From contig DIYL01000056.1 of NCBI GenBank assembly GCA_002428985.1, forward strand, positions 1 to 64,000: DNA of 64,000 bases, read 5' to 3'. The translations under genes and the position numbers were made by a program. How positions within the stretch are numbered: the stretch's first letter is position 1; each line of letters opens with the position of its first letter. The notes under the pieces were generated by a model. The model was given only the letters and a program-made list of their open reading frames with translations. It was not told the origin of the DNA and did no database searches. Of the stretch, positions 27,462 to 37,177 are shown piece after piece. The DNA is from Anaerolineales bacterium UBA6055 (GTDB taxonomy: Bacteria > Chloroflexota > Anaerolineae > Aggregatilineales > Phototrophicaceae).

Positions 27462-29411
27462 ATGGCAGATACCCGAACTTTACTGCCTGAAGACTTATTT
27501 GAATTGCACATGTTAAATGGTGCGATGCTTTCCCCCACTAGTGACGACATCGTTTATTATGTAAATAAGATCAACGCCGTAGATGATAAAGAATACGCCA
27601 CCATTTACCTCGGTGACCGCCAGATGACTAATGGCAAAGCCCAAGATATTATGCCTAAATTCTCACCTGATGGTCAATCAATTGCTTTTTTGTCGGATCG
27701 CTCCGGCGCGCTACAACTTTATTCAATGCCTGTAGATGGTGGCGAAGCGACTCAACTCACGACACTTAAACAAAACCTCGGTGGGTTTGCGTGGTCGCCA
27801 GATGGGAAAACTATCGCATTTTCAGCACAACCTGACTTTGAAGGCGATGCCCCGCTCGATTTAACCAAACAACCCTATCGTGTAATGCGCACAGTCTATC
27901 GCTTTGATGCGATGGGGTATCTCGATCAAACAGTCCACAACATTTACTTACTAGATGTCGCATCCGGTGAGATCACACAACTGACTGATGATGAGACCGA
28001 TAATGTGGCGTTGCGCTGGTCGCCGGATGGGACAAAAATCCTCTACTCTGCGGGCATGCAAGCTGATGCCATCAAAACAATTCTTTCGACCCTGATGATT
28101 ATTGATCTGGATGGGAATAAGCAATCCCTTTTAGATGGATGGTGGACATACGGTAAAGCGAGTTGGCTACCAAATGGTGACAAAATTGCGTTTGTCGGTC
28201 GTCCGGATGATGGCGCACCGATCGGCACAAAATCGGATTTATATGTACTTGATATTGCATCCGGTGAAGTTGATAACCGGAGTCCAGGGCTGGCAGTCGG
28301 CGTTGGCGGACGCTTATCACTGGATATGTCGGCAGGCGGACTGTCTAGTTGGCAACCGCAAATCACATCTGATGGCGCAACCGCTTATGTCCCGGTGCAA
28401 ACAGGTGGTACAGTCCATCTTTATGCAGTGGCTCTCTCTGGCGACGAATCACATCAACCGATTACTAGCGGAGATGAGGCAGTTTTCATCTGCGATATGA
28501 ATGATGATCGCATCATTTATGCCAAGACACTCTTAAATTCACCATTCGATCTATGGCAGACCGATCTATCTGGAGATACTACCGAACAACTGACGCACTT
28601 AAACGAAGCTCATATAGAGGCGATCGCAATGCCAGAAACCGAGCACCTGTTGTGGGATAGTGTTGATGGGGTACAAGTTGAAGGCTGGTATATGAAACCT
28701 GCTGTTGGCTATGCGCCCTATCCAACGATTCTCTATATTCATGGTGGACCTCATGCTGCCTATGGGTATGGCTTTCATTTTGACTTCCAGATGCTGGCTG
28801 GTGCCGGATATGGTGTCTTATTCTTGAACCATCGCGCCTCGACAGGTTACGGTGATGAATTTTCGACCGCCATTAAAGGCGATTGGGGCAATCTCGATTA
28901 CAACGATCTCATGACTGGTGTCGATTATGCGATTGAGCGGGGACTCGCTGATCCAGATAAACTTGGTGTGTGTGGGACATCGGGTGGGGGTAATCTGTCG
29001 ACGTGGATTGTCGGGCATACTGATCGCTTTAAAGCTGCTATTCCACAAAATCCAGTCACCAATTGGCGTAGCTTCTACGGCACAAGTGACATCGGTATTT
29101 ATTTTTCTTTGGAACAACTTGGTGGGCACCCGCATGAAATTCCTGAAATTTATGAAAAATGCTCCCCGATCACCTATGCACATAACTGTAAAACTCCGAC
29201 ACTCATGGTGCAGAGTGAGCACGATTGGCGATGCCCGGCGGAACAATCCGAGCAATTCTATTCGGTACTCAAAGCCAACGGTTGTATTGTAGAAATGCTG
29301 CGCCAACCTGGCGGTTCACATGGGGCATCGATTCGCGGGGCTGTTAATCTCCGTCGTGCTCATAATGATGCGATGCTTGATTGGTTTAACACATATGTTT
29401 TGGGTGAGTAA
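27462..29411 (+). CDS. S9 family peptidase (prolyl oligopeptidase / acylaminoacyl-peptidase type)
   Basis: A 649-residue serine peptidase that cleaves short peptides. The N-terminal two thirds (to about 390) are PD40 beta-propeller repeats (PKFSPDGQSIAFLSDRS, FAWSPDGKTIAFS). The C-terminal alpha/beta hydrolase domain has YIHGGPH and the nucleophile elbow GTSGGG (Ser507), with Asp588 in EHDWR and His620 in GGSHG. AAAGGAG gives a strong ribosome site. No signal peptide, so cytoplasmic. The MBL hydrolase gene follows after 59 bases on the same strand, suggesting an operon. Confidence 0.92.
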   Translation: MADTRTLLPEDLFELHMLNGAMLSPTSDDIVYYVNKINAVDDKEYATIYLGDRQMTNGKAQDIMPKFSPDGQSIAFLSDRSGALQLYSMPVDGGEATQLTTLKQNLGGFAWSPDGKTIAFSAQPDFEGDAPLDLTKQPYRVMRTVYRFDAMGYLDQTVHNIYLLDVASGEITQLTDDETDNVALRWSPDGTKILYSAGMQADAIKTILSTLMIIDLDGNKQSLLDGWWTYGKASWLPNGDKIAFVGRPDDGAPIGTKSDLYVLDIASGEVDNRSPGLAVGVGGRLSLDMSAGGLSSWQPQITSDGATAYVPVQTGGTVHLYAVALSGDESHQPITSGDEAVFICDMNDDRIIYAKTLLNSPFDLWQTDLSGDTTEQLTHLNEAHIEAIAMPETEHLLWDSVDGVQVEGWYMKPAVGYAPYPTILYIHGGPHAAYGYGFHFDFQMLAGAGYGVLFLNHRASTGYGDEFSTAIKGDWGNLDYNDLMTGVDYAIERGLADPDKLGVCGTSGGGNLSTWIVGHTDRFKAAIPQNPVTNWRSFYGTSDIGIYFSLEQLGGHPHEIPEIYEKCSPITYAHNCKTPTLMVQSEHDWRCPAEQSEQFYSVLKANGCIVEMLRQPGGSHGASIRGAVNLRRAHNDAMLDWFNTYVLGE

Positions 29412-29470
29412 AGTTGCTATAGTATCCGGCGACATGTTAAAACTAAGCAAATTAGAGGAGGAGAATACGT

Positions 29471-30304
29471 ATGGCACAAGCGCACCAATTTAAAGTCGGT
29501 GATATTGATTGTTCAGTCTTGTTAGAAGGCGCACGCACAACTGATGATCCTAAAATAGATGATCTCAAAGGACGTTACCCGAACGCTACCGATGACGAAC
29601 TTAATGCAGCACTCCATGGCGTGACATTGGTTCATACCAGCTTAAATCCGTTTTACATCAATGCAGGCGGGACAAAAATCCTTGCTGATACCGGATTCGG
29701 TGTTGATGCTCAACCTGAGATGGGCGGTGTAATTCCAGCATTAGAAAGTATCGGCGTCAAACCGGAAGACATTGACATTATTTATCTGACGCATTTTCAT
29801 GGTGATCACATCGCAGGATTGATGGATAAGGATAATAATGTTGTCTACTCTAATGCCCGCTATATGACCACAAGTGATGAGTGGGACGAATGGATGGGTA
29901 AGTGGAAAGATTCTGATGATGAAGGACACCAGAAAAATTATCAGATGATGCAATCTTTGCACGATAAATTTGTTCTCCTAAGCGAAGGTGATGAGGTTGC
30001 CGATGGTGTAAGTGTCGTTGCGATTGCAGGACATACCTTAGGACAATCGGCACTACTTGTCGAATCGAATGGTGAAAGTGTGATTCACGTTGCCGATGTA
30101 TTGCACAACAAAGCACAATTCAAATACACCAACTGGCATTTTCGCTTTGATTCTGATGCTGAGTTAGCTGTGAAAACCCGTAACAGCATCCTTAAACGCT
30201 GTGCAGATGAAGGACTGCTAACCTTGTTCTATCATTTGAAGTTCCCCGGTTTGGGGCACGTAAAAGCGGATGGTGACGGATTCTCGTGGCATCCGATTGA
30301 CTAG
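29471..30304 (+). CDS. MBL-fold metallo-hydrolase
   Basis: A 277-residue metallo-beta-lactamase-fold enzyme. The metal motif is THFHGDHIAGL (His108, His110, Asp112, His113), with further ligands in AGHTLGQ and HVADVLH. The layout resembles the lactonase-like group that opens acyl-homoserine lactones or related esters, but the substrate cannot be fixed. A strong AGAGGAGGAG precedes the ATG. It is probably co-transcribed with the S9 peptidase; a REP-like hairpin lies just past its stop. Confidence 0.88.
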   Translation: MAQAHQFKVGDIDCSVLLEGARTTDDPKIDDLKGRYPNATDDELNAALHGVTLVHTSLNPFYINAGGTKILADTGFGVDAQPEMGGVIPALESIGVKPEDIDIIYLTHFHGDHIAGLMDKDNNVVYSNARYMTTSDEWDEWMGKWKDSDDEGHQKNYQMMQSLHDKFVLLSEGDEVADGVSVVAIAGHTLGQSALLVESNGESVIHVADVLHNKAQFKYTNWHFRFDSDAELAVKTRNSILKRCADEGLLTLFYHLKFPGLGHVKADGDGFSWHPID

Positions 30305-30316
30305 TTTTACACTGGT

Positions 30317-30346
30317 GTAGGGGACAATGTGTGAATTGTTCCCTAC
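30317..30346. repeat. REP-like hairpin, 12-bp stem
   Basis: GTAGGGGACAAT (30317-30328) pairs with ATTGTTCCCTAC (30335-30346), with one G.T and a GTGTGA loop. Its GTAGGG outer arm matches the hairpins near the RAYT remnant. Confidence 0.65.
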
Positions 30347-30366
30347 TGATTGCGTTGGAAGATTGA

Positions 30367-30807
30367 TTAACGCAGTAAAATATGTAGATGCATGAGCTTG
30401 TGCCCATATGTTTGGCGACGACGCAAAGTACGTTCGGTGGTCTGCGCGAGGCGTTCATGCTCCGGTACACTGACATAATCCAGTAATCCCGAATAGCGCA
30501 CGAACATTACCGACCACGCTTCTAATACACGGTCGCCCTGTTGATAATCTTGCCCCAAATATGACAATATTTCTTGCCGTGACATGTCTGCTGACACCCG
30601 TGTGAGCCCGTGGAAGACACGGGAGCGATTATATTGTTTCATAATGACATTAATCACCCATGTCCGCACATGGTAATCTTGTAAACGGCGGGGCATATCG
30701 TGTTGAATGATATGCTGGTGCTGTAGCAGTTGATGTAGTGATGATAACGGTAACGGTTGTAGATAACGAATTGCATGTAGAAGTGCTTTAACATCCACAA
30801 AATTCAT
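30367..30807 (-). CDS. hypothetical protein
   Basis: A 146-residue basic, all-helical protein that I do not recognise. It has no signal peptide or membrane span. The C-terminal third is rich in arginine, leucine and histidine (TTERTLRRRQTYGHKLMHLH). It is divergent from the Uma2-like gene, and the shared 320-base upstream region contains two palindromes. A DNA-binding role would fit the composition and setting but is only a guess. Confidence 0.5.
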   Translation of the reverse strand: MNFVDVKALLHAIRYLQPLPLSSLHQLLQHQHIIQHDMPRRLQDYHVRTWVINVIMKQYNRSRVFHGLTRVSADMSRQEILSYLGQDYQQGDRVLEAWSVMFVRYSGLLDYVSVPEHERLAQTTERTLRRRQTYGHKLMHLHILLR

Positions 30808-30902
30808 CTGTGTTCGTCGAATCCCTTAATTCAGACAGCTCAATGCGATTAATTCCCAATTTCTTATATACACTGTATCATTTGCAAACATGACGACGAT
30901 AC

Positions 30903-30918
30903 TTACCAAAGTTGGTAA
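30903..30918. promoter_or_regulatory. 16-base palindrome between divergent genes
   Basis: TTACCAA-AG-TTGGTAA is a perfect 7-bp inverted repeat. It lies 96 bases upstream of the 30367-30807 start codon in a divergent intergenic region, a usual place for an operator. The rest of 30808-31130 shows no gene. Confidence 0.45.
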
Positions 30919-30951
30919 ATCTCACCAACCTTCTTGGGGAAATTGCTTAGG

Positions 30952-30966
30952 TGGTGTGGCACACCA
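30952..30966. promoter_or_regulatory. 15-base palindrome between divergent genes
   Basis: TGGTGTG-G-CACACCA is a perfect 7-bp inverted repeat, 33 bases from the previous palindrome (TTACCAA-AG-TTGGTAA) but with a different sequence. Confidence 0.4.
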
Positions 30967-31130
30967 ATTTAGCAGACGGCTTGTATTGGCTGACTGTGAC
31001 GATAATACATGGTAAGAAATTTCCAACCATCTTTCGACTAAATCTTCAAACAGATACCAAATTTTGCGGTGGATTCCCTTGATTTCTACTACAATAGAAA
31101 ATGTATCAATGTAGTAGGATTATATGCGCC

Positions 31131-31676
31131 ATGCCCCTAAATGTGGATCAATTCTGGCAACAGTATCCATTCCAACCCTATGAACTGCTGAGTGGTGAAC
31201 CTGTCAAACAGGAATCGCTAGGCTTTCGCTATTCCGTTGTCGGGATGCGAGTCGAAGCCCGTCTAACTGAATTTGTTGAACGATTTGATATGGGCGAGGT
31301 ACTTGGGGCAAATAATGGCTATCGCTTATCTGAGTATACCTTGCGTGCACCTCGTGTATCATTTATCTCACACCAAAAGTGGGGACATATTCGGTATCCC
31401 TATTCCTATTTGCCATTTGCGCCGGATATTGCTATCGAAGTTTTTGATGCGGCGGTCTCTGAACAAGATATTCGCACAATTTGTGCCCAATATGTCCGTG
31501 CTGGTACAAATTACGTGTGGGTATTTTTGCCTGATTTACAAATCATGACTACCTATTCGCGTCATGAAAATCCGCGGATTTTCCAGCGTGACGAATATTT
31601 ACGCTTACCCAAATGGCATTCTGAATTTGCTGTTCCTCTTGAGGATTTGTTGCCGAAACCGCGTTCATTCGGTTAA
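31131..31676 (+). CDS. Uma2-like (DUF820) putative endonuclease, partly degenerate active site
   Basis: A 181-residue protein with the Uma2 PD-(D/E)XK fold order: ESLGFRYSVVGMRVEARL, LRAPRVSFI, FAPDIAIEVF and YVRAGTNYVWVFLPD. In active relatives the first strand has PDVSF with an aspartate; here it is PRVSF with arginine. The lysine usually seen two turns after the EV strand is not evident. The APD-I-E dyad remains. Activity is therefore doubtful. I chose the ATG at 31131 from domain length; an in-frame ATG at 31101 also exists. The family's role is unknown, though it is very numerous in cyanobacteria and Chloroflexota. Confidence 0.7.
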   Translation: MPLNVDQFWQQYPFQPYELLSGEPVKQESLGFRYSVVGMRVEARLTEFVERFDMGEVLGANNGYRLSEYTLRAPRVSFISHQKWGHIRYPYSYLPFAPDIAIEVFDAAVSEQDIRTICAQYVRAGTNYVWVFLPDLQIMTTYSRHENPRIFQRDEYLRLPKWHSEFAVPLEDLLPKPRSFG

Positions 31677-31722
31677 GTCGATAGCGACACAATTCCGGTT
31701 GATAGTCAATGATAATGCACAA

Positions 31723-34700
31723 CTAATCCATAGGATTCGCTTTTGCCTGAATATGTCTAATCACCTGCCATGTTGTGCCTGTGACCATCATCAAACCGAA
31801 TAGATATATGAAACTTAGAATCCAATTACGCCAGTAGGGCGTTTCTCCAGTCGAGGGTAGAGCACTCGCTACAGTAACGGTACGATCAGCGCGTTGGTTT
31901 ACTGTAATGCCATCAACAGATGCGGTTAGCGTACCAACAAAGAGACCTCCGCGTTCTGGCAGTTTTGTGTCAATGACTAGATTGATGGTTTCATTTACTC
32001 TCATTGTGCCGAGGTTAAACGTCGTAATTAGGCTCCCTGATGTAAATACACCGTTTACACTATTGCTGGCAATCGCACTTATCCCGTTAATATCGTCATC
32101 TGGGTAGGTCACAATAGCCTGAATATTCTGTAAATCAGTTGTGGAGACATTGGTCACGGTGTATTGCCACTGGACTTCATCGCCCGGTGATGCAAACGCT
32201 ACTGGGTCTAGTGCCGTAAGCAACAATAACTCGGAAGTGCTGGGCACAGCAGATGAGCCCTCTGCGGAAGTTTCATCAACACTTGCGATCACCTCATCAG
32301 AATCATCGTCAGAATCCGTTTCATTACATGGAACACTATCATCCTGAAATTCATATGCGCCAAGATCAACCTGACCAAACATAACCCGTTCAAAACATGT
32401 GCCGCGTGCATCAGTCCCTAATGAATTTACACTAGCATTGTCTCCAACATTGTATGCTGGGCTGGTGTTGGTGATTGCCATCGTCGCCATATCGCCATCG
32501 TTGTTTTGGAGCGGACCTAATTGTGGGTCTGCACTGAAACTATTTGCACCAGTGGGATCACAGGCATTTGCACCCGTGGCATCTGTACCGATCAAGTTGG
32601 TGCGACCGGGGCTAAACGTGATAGTCGCAGTGTTGATCCAACAATCTGAGCCACCCACCGTACCAAACATAATATTGTTGCTGAGGGTGACACTAGCAAA
32701 ATAGATAGCCATGGCACCACCATTCGTGGCTACGTTATTAGTAAATGTATTGTTAGTAAAGGTAGAATTGAAAGGGCTAGGCCCCCCAGAAATGATAAGT
32801 ACCGCACCTCCACCAAAGGCAATTGTCGCGTGATTGTTCACAAAGGTGTTATTTGTGATCAAGTTGTTGACCCCAGCGACTAACGTTATCGCCCCTCCAG
32901 CAGGCGCTGTATTACCATCAAACACATTACGTTGGATGACCACACCGTCACCTATAGTACTCAAGGATAGCGCACCACTTATACCTGTGCCGATATTATC
33001 TGTAAAAGTGGTGGTTTCGATCAGTAATGACCCTGAACCGCTGACGCTAACTGCGCCACCACTACCACTCGTATTGGTACTGAACGCACTATTGCGAATT
33101 TCTATGTTTTGGTTTGTTGTGGCATAAATCGCGCCACCATTCGTAATTGATTGATTATCGGTAAATATGCTATTGGTTACGATGAGGGTATCACCCACCG
33201 CAATTGCTCCACCATTTGTTGCGTTGCCGCGTTGCATTGTCATCTCATCTAGCGTGACTTGTCCATCTGCGATATTCAATAGTTGATGGGCAAGCCCACC
33301 ATCCAGTGTCCCACCACTGATGTTCAACTGTGCGCTGGTAGCGTTATTGACAGGGGGTTGCGCTGTTGTCAGCCCAATAGTGCCATCTACTGTAACGTTC
33401 ATCACATCACCATCAGCGCAACTTGAATTGAAGTTAGTAATCGCAGTTGCTAGTTCTGTTTCGTTGGTTACGATTGCATCATTGCATAAGTCGTCGTCTT
33501 GAATCGTGTACGTCATGGTTGTCTGAGTGCCCAACCGTACAATTGAGGTCGGGTTGCTGATTTCCAGATTGAGGTCTACATTCGCTTCAACTAGCGTATC
33601 GTCGATGATAACAAAATCAGGAATCGCAATTGTGCCTGAGGGTGTGCCTGCTGGAATCGTAATAGGTGTGGTCACCGTATAATCAGAACCGACTGTCCCT
33701 CCAGTTACAGTCAGCTCAATAGTAACCGGACGACTGGTTACGTCGCCGTTCCATGTGGTTAACTCCAAGATTTCTGGATTGGCTGTGCGTTCAAATCCTG
33801 TAACGGCTGCACTATTGAACTCAATCATCATATCTTGTCGGACGGGCAAATCGTATGCAATATCGACCTCCCGAGCGCCAATAGCATTGGAAATAATAAC
33901 ATTAGGGGAACTGCCATCTAGTTGCGCGCGTATTATTATCCCGCTGTTAAAAGCATAGTATAAGCTGTTATTGATAGGATCCGTGATCATTCCATTAACA
34001 TTACCGCTACTAGTGGCGACGACTGTTGGCGAGTTTCCATTGAGGTCGGCACGGAAGATGTTGGTGGTGTCAGAGCGTTGCCAGTATAGGCTGTTATTCA
34101 CAGTATCAACTGCCATGTATACTGCATTACCACTCCCAAAAGTAACTAATGGGTTATCCAGAACTGTTCCATCAGTAGCTATTCGGATGATGTTATTGTT
34201 GAATGAGGATAAATAGACAGTACGATTAATCGCATCAACCTCAATATCCAAATTACTAGCCCCGCTATCGAAGAACCTTATTTCTCCTGTACCATCGAAG
34301 TTGGCTTTACGCACCCCAGCAAGCGCACTCGTACTGGTCGCATAGATTTTTTCTTCGACTGGATCAATGGCAATACCTTGACCATTACCTGATAAGGTTA
34401 GAATTTGGCTCGGGTTACTGCCATCAAACGCCATGCGTTGTACTGTCCCACCTGAAATTGCATAAATCCTCTGGTCAGATGGGTTATAGACTATATCGTT
34501 GTTATTCGCGCCACCAAAAGTAAACTTTACTTCATCAGAACCATCGAGCGCACTCGTACCAATCTCACCACTTTCAGTCCATATCAAACTATCACGGAGG
34601 ACTGCGTTGTCGTATAGGTTGATGTTTTGTGTACCATTGGTGCCGATAGAAGCTGTTCCGCTGGCAATTGCTAGCCCAAGGCTGAATGTTTCATCTCCAT

Positions 34701-35055
34701 CGAACGTATCGTCGTCAACTATCGTTACATTGACAGTACGAGTCGCGCCGTCGCTATCCCCTATATTGAAGACAACCTGCGTCGGATTGGTGAAGTTGAA
34801 GTCTGTTCCATTGGTGGCAGTGCCATCGGTCGCTGTTACATTGACCCGCACCTCAGCTGCCAGCGGGGTCCCATTCGTATCAAGCTCAATCGTGGCGGTA
34901 TAGGTTGATGTGAGCTCGCCGGCAGCCCCATAATCCACATCAAACTGCACAACATTAGGTAGCGCATAGACCAATGTTGTAGTTGGTGCGAACAGAAGAA
35001 TAATCAGCAACAATATGAATAGACCACCTCGATACAGTGGTTGAGAGAAGTTCAT
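31723..35055 (-). CDS. large LPXTG-type surface protein with Calx-beta, YWTD-like propeller and beta-helix domains
   Basis: A 1,110-residue exported protein. Residues 1-31 are a signal peptide. A Calx-beta domain (about 35-150) is followed by a low-density-receptor-like propeller (about 155-405, repeats such as YNPSDQRIYAISGG and IDPVEEKIYATS). A second Calx-beta domain follows (about 410-525). Residues about 545-900 form a right-handed parallel beta-helix with many NGGAI turns. A DUF11-like beta domain (about 955-1055) precedes LPSTGETP (about 1066-1073), a hydrophobic span and a short basic tail. The last three are the classic sortase signal. It is likely displayed on the cell surface for adhesion or sugar binding. 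No sortase gene is in the window. Confidence 0.85.
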   Translation of the reverse strand: MNFSQPLYRGGLFILLLIILLFAPTTTLVYALPNVVQFDVDYGAAGELTSTYTATIELDTNGTPLAAEVRVNVTATDGTATNGTDFNFTNPTQVVFNIGDSDGATRTVNVTIVDDDTFDGDETFSLGLAIASGTASIGTNGTQNINLYDNAVLRDSLIWTESGEIGTSALDGSDEVKFTFGGANNNDIVYNPSDQRIYAISGGTVQRMAFDGSNPSQILTLSGNGQGIAIDPVEEKIYATSTSALAGVRKANFDGTGEIRFFDSGASNLDIEVDAINRTVYLSSFNNNIIRIATDGTVLDNPLVTFGSGNAVYMAVDTVNNSLYWQRSDTTNIFRADLNGNSPTVVATSSGNVNGMITDPINNSLYYAFNSGIIIRAQLDGSSPNVIISNAIGAREVDIAYDLPVRQDMMIEFNSAAVTGFERTANPEILELTTWNGDVTSRPVTIELTVTGGTVGSDYTVTTPITIPAGTPSGTIAIPDFVIIDDTLVEANVDLNLEISNPTSIVRLGTQTTMTYTIQDDDLCNDAIVTNETELATAITNFNSSCADGDVMNVTVDGTIGLTTAQPPVNNATSAQLNISGGTLDGGLAHQLLNIADGQVTLDEMTMQRGNATNGGAIAVGDTLIVTNSIFTDNQSITNGGAIYATTNQNIEIRNSAFSTNTSGSGGAVSVSGSGSLLIETTTFTDNIGTGISGALSLSTIGDGVVIQRNVFDGNTAPAGGAITLVAGVNNLITNNTFVNNHATIAFGGGAVLIISGGPSPFNSTFTNNTFTNNVATNGGAMAIYFASVTLSNNIMFGTVGGSDCWINTATITFSPGRTNLIGTDATGANACDPTGANSFSADPQLGPLQNNDGDMATMAITNTSPAYNVGDNASVNSLGTDARGTCFERVMFGQVDLGAYEFQDDSVPCNETDSDDDSDEVIASVDETSAEGSSAVPSTSELLLLTALDPVAFASPGDEVQWQYTVTNVSTTDLQNIQAIVTYPDDDINGISAIASNSVNGVFTSGSLITTFNLGTMRVNETINLVIDTKLPERGGLFVGTLTASVDGITVNQRADRTVTVASALPSTGETPYWRNWILSFIYLFGLMMVTGTTWQVIRHIQAKANPMD

Positions 35056-35188
35056 TTAGTTGTGCGTCCCCTATAATTTGTTGACGGTAATTTCCCATCC
35101 CTTGAATATTATATATGATATATCATATGCAATCAAGTTAATTGTTCATCCATAAGTTGATGTCTCGCAAGATCAACAAGATGCAAGT

Positions 35189-35221
35189 AAAAACGGGCGG
35201 TACATGCCTGTACACACCCGT
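35189..35221 (-). terminator. terminator of the ribosomal protection gene
   Basis: On the minus strand ACGGGTG and GTAC pair with GTAC and CGCCCGT around AGGCAT, followed by TTTT. It lies 33 bases past the stop codon. Confidence 0.7.
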
Positions 35222-35254
35222 ATTGCTCGCACTCAATTGACGATGAAGATTTGT

Positions 35255-37177
35255 TTAGCGGCGTTTTTCTCGCAGATACAGTTGTAGATTGGCAGGATCA
35301 ATTTTGAAGCGTGGACGTTCTGCCGTTATATCATCAGGCGCAACTTCATACCCGATGACATGTGTCTCGAAGTGACCCATACCACCAGAATAATTCTGCA
35401 CCTCAAATCCATAGTTTTTTGTATTCGCTACTGGAACTTGTCCGATAATTGTACACACATCATCAACAATAGTCGGTGTATCAAAGCTTGCCCGCATCTG
35501 TTGTAAATCCCGCATTGCTCTACCCATAAGTGTAGCTGGGATGGTCAACTCATAGGCATAGATAGGCCATAAGCGTTGTGTTCCTACGCTTGCCAATGCT
35601 TCGAATAGTACCAGTGGGGCAAGATCACGGAATTCTACGGGCGTCGTACATGGCTGAACTTTGTAGTCGATCACTGTAATTTCCATATCCGTCAGCTCCC
35701 AACCATATAATCCTTGGGCGAGTGAATCCATGATGCCTTCACGAATCCCGTTACGAAAGCGACTGATCAATCCACCCATATTGATTGCATCTGTCCGGTA
35801 TACGATGCCACTACCACGCGGAAGTGGGGCGATTCGCAAACCCAATCCAGCACAAAATGGATAGGTGTCATCATCAATAAAAATTATCCGTTCTGCCACG
35901 TCAAGCGGTGTCTCCGTCAGAATAATCATGGGTTCATCGATGTCAATATTAAGACCATAATCCCGTTTGAGCGTCTCTTCGATGATTTCTAGCTGAACAT
36001 ATCCAAACAGCGTGATGTATATATCGTCATTGAAGTGGTTCAACTCATATGACAAATACGGGTCACTCTCGGACATAAATGTGAGTGCTTGTAACAACGC
36101 TTTTCGTTGTATCGTACTGGTTGCGGTGAGTTTGACCTTGAGGGTTGGTTCGCCGAGTGCAAAGCCTTTATGGGTGACAGTCCCAAAGGTTTCACCAACG
36201 GACAAATTATGTAATCCAGTTGCAACCCCGATATCTCCAGCGGTCAGCCTCTCGACGGGAATTAATTCACCTTTGTTAAACTGATAGAGATTGGTTATAC
36301 GGTCTTCACCGATCACTGCGCGTAACTCGACGATTCCACCCATGACTTTGATCACACTGCTACGTCCGGCAATAGAGGGTAATCTCTGGATACTTGCAAC
36401 CACACCACACGGCTCATTGGGGGTAGTTTGTTGTGCGATGAAGTCTGGCAACAATTGATTAATGCCTTCCAGAATTTCTGGTAATCCGATGCTTTGTAAC
36501 GCACTCCCAAAGAGCACAGGATATACTGCACAGGTTGCGATTGCAGCCTGTAGTGTAGTCTGTAGGCGTTCCGATGTAATCGGCTGTTCATCGAGGTAAT
36601 CCATAAATAGCATATCATCGACGTCTGAGAGCATGTCGATGAGTGCATCATCTGCCTGTAGTTCCAGTGATTCGACCGTCACCTCGCGTTGACCAAGATT
36701 ATGTACTGTCTGTAATGCTAAAATATTGGGAGTAAGATAAGCTCGAATGTCCGATAGGACTGCATCAAGGTCTGCGCCCATACGATCAATCTTGTTGATA
36801 AAAAGGAGGGTGGGGATTTGCATGCGCCGTAACGCATTGAATAGTAATCGTGTGTGTGTCTGGACGCCTTCTCTTGCCGAAATTACTAGCACAGCTCCAT
36901 CAAGTAACAAGAGTGACCGCTCGACTTCCGCCACAAAGTCGACATGTCCAGGTGTATCGATGATGTTAATTTTATAGCCGTTATGCCAGTAGGAGGTCGG
37001 CATAGACTTGATAGAAATGCCTCGTTCCCGCTCTAATTCGAGCGAATCGGTGCGGGTGTTCCCGTGATCTACACGTCCTAGTTGACGGATTGCTCCCGTT
37101 TGATAAAGCAGTTGTTCGGTGAGGGTGGTTTTACCTGCATCTACATGCGCCAATATTCCTATGTTCTTGATCTTCAA
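35255..37177 (-). CDS. Tet(M)/Tet(O)-type ribosomal protection GTPase
   Basis: A 640-residue EF-G-like GTPase that would displace tetracycline from the ribosome. G motifs: AHVDAGKTT (G1), RGISI (G2), DTPGH (G3), NKID (G4) and GSAL (G5). The N-terminus MKIKNIGILAHVDAGK matches Tet(M) closely, and domains II-V follow with family length. The start codon is TTG at 37175-37177: homology begins exactly there and GAGGA lies 6 bases upstream. A small ORF with a strong ribosome site overlaps this start in another frame. It may be intrinsic and not acquired, since base use matches its neighbours. Whether it gives resistance is not known. Confidence 0.88.
   Translation of the reverse strand: MKIKNIGILAHVDAGKTTLTEQLLYQTGAIRQLGRVDHGNTRTDSLELERERGISIKSMPTSYWHNGYKINIIDTPGHVDFVAEVERSLLLLDGAVLVISAREGVQTHTRLLFNALRRMQIPTLLFINKIDRMGADLDAVLSDIRAYLTPNILALQTVHNLGQREVTVESLELQADDALIDMLSDVDDMLFMDYLDEQPITSERLQTTLQAAIATCAVYPVLFGSALQSIGLPEILEGINQLLPDFIAQQTTPNEPCGVVASIQRLPSIAGRSSVIKVMGGIVELRAVIGEDRITNLYQFNKGELIPVERLTAGDIGVATGLHNLSVGETFGTVTHKGFALGEPTLKVKLTATSTIQRKALLQALTFMSESDPYLSYELNHFNDDIYITLFGYVQLEIIEETLKRDYGLNIDIDEPMIILTETPLDVAERIIFIDDDTYPFCAGLGLRIAPLPRGSGIVYRTDAINMGGLISRFRNGIREGIMDSLAQGLYGWELTDMEITVIDYKVQPCTTPVEFRDLAPLVLFEALASVGTQRLWPIYAYELTIPATLMGRAMRDLQQMRASFDTPTIVDDVCTIIGQVPVANTKNYGFEVQNYSGGMGHFETHVIGYEVAPDDITAERPRFKIDPANLQLYLREKRR

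Noticed and set aside
35255..37177. Elongation factor G
   Set aside because: The N-terminus and domain length match Tet(M)-type ribosomal protection proteins, not canonical EF-G, and no ribosomal protein operon is adjacent.
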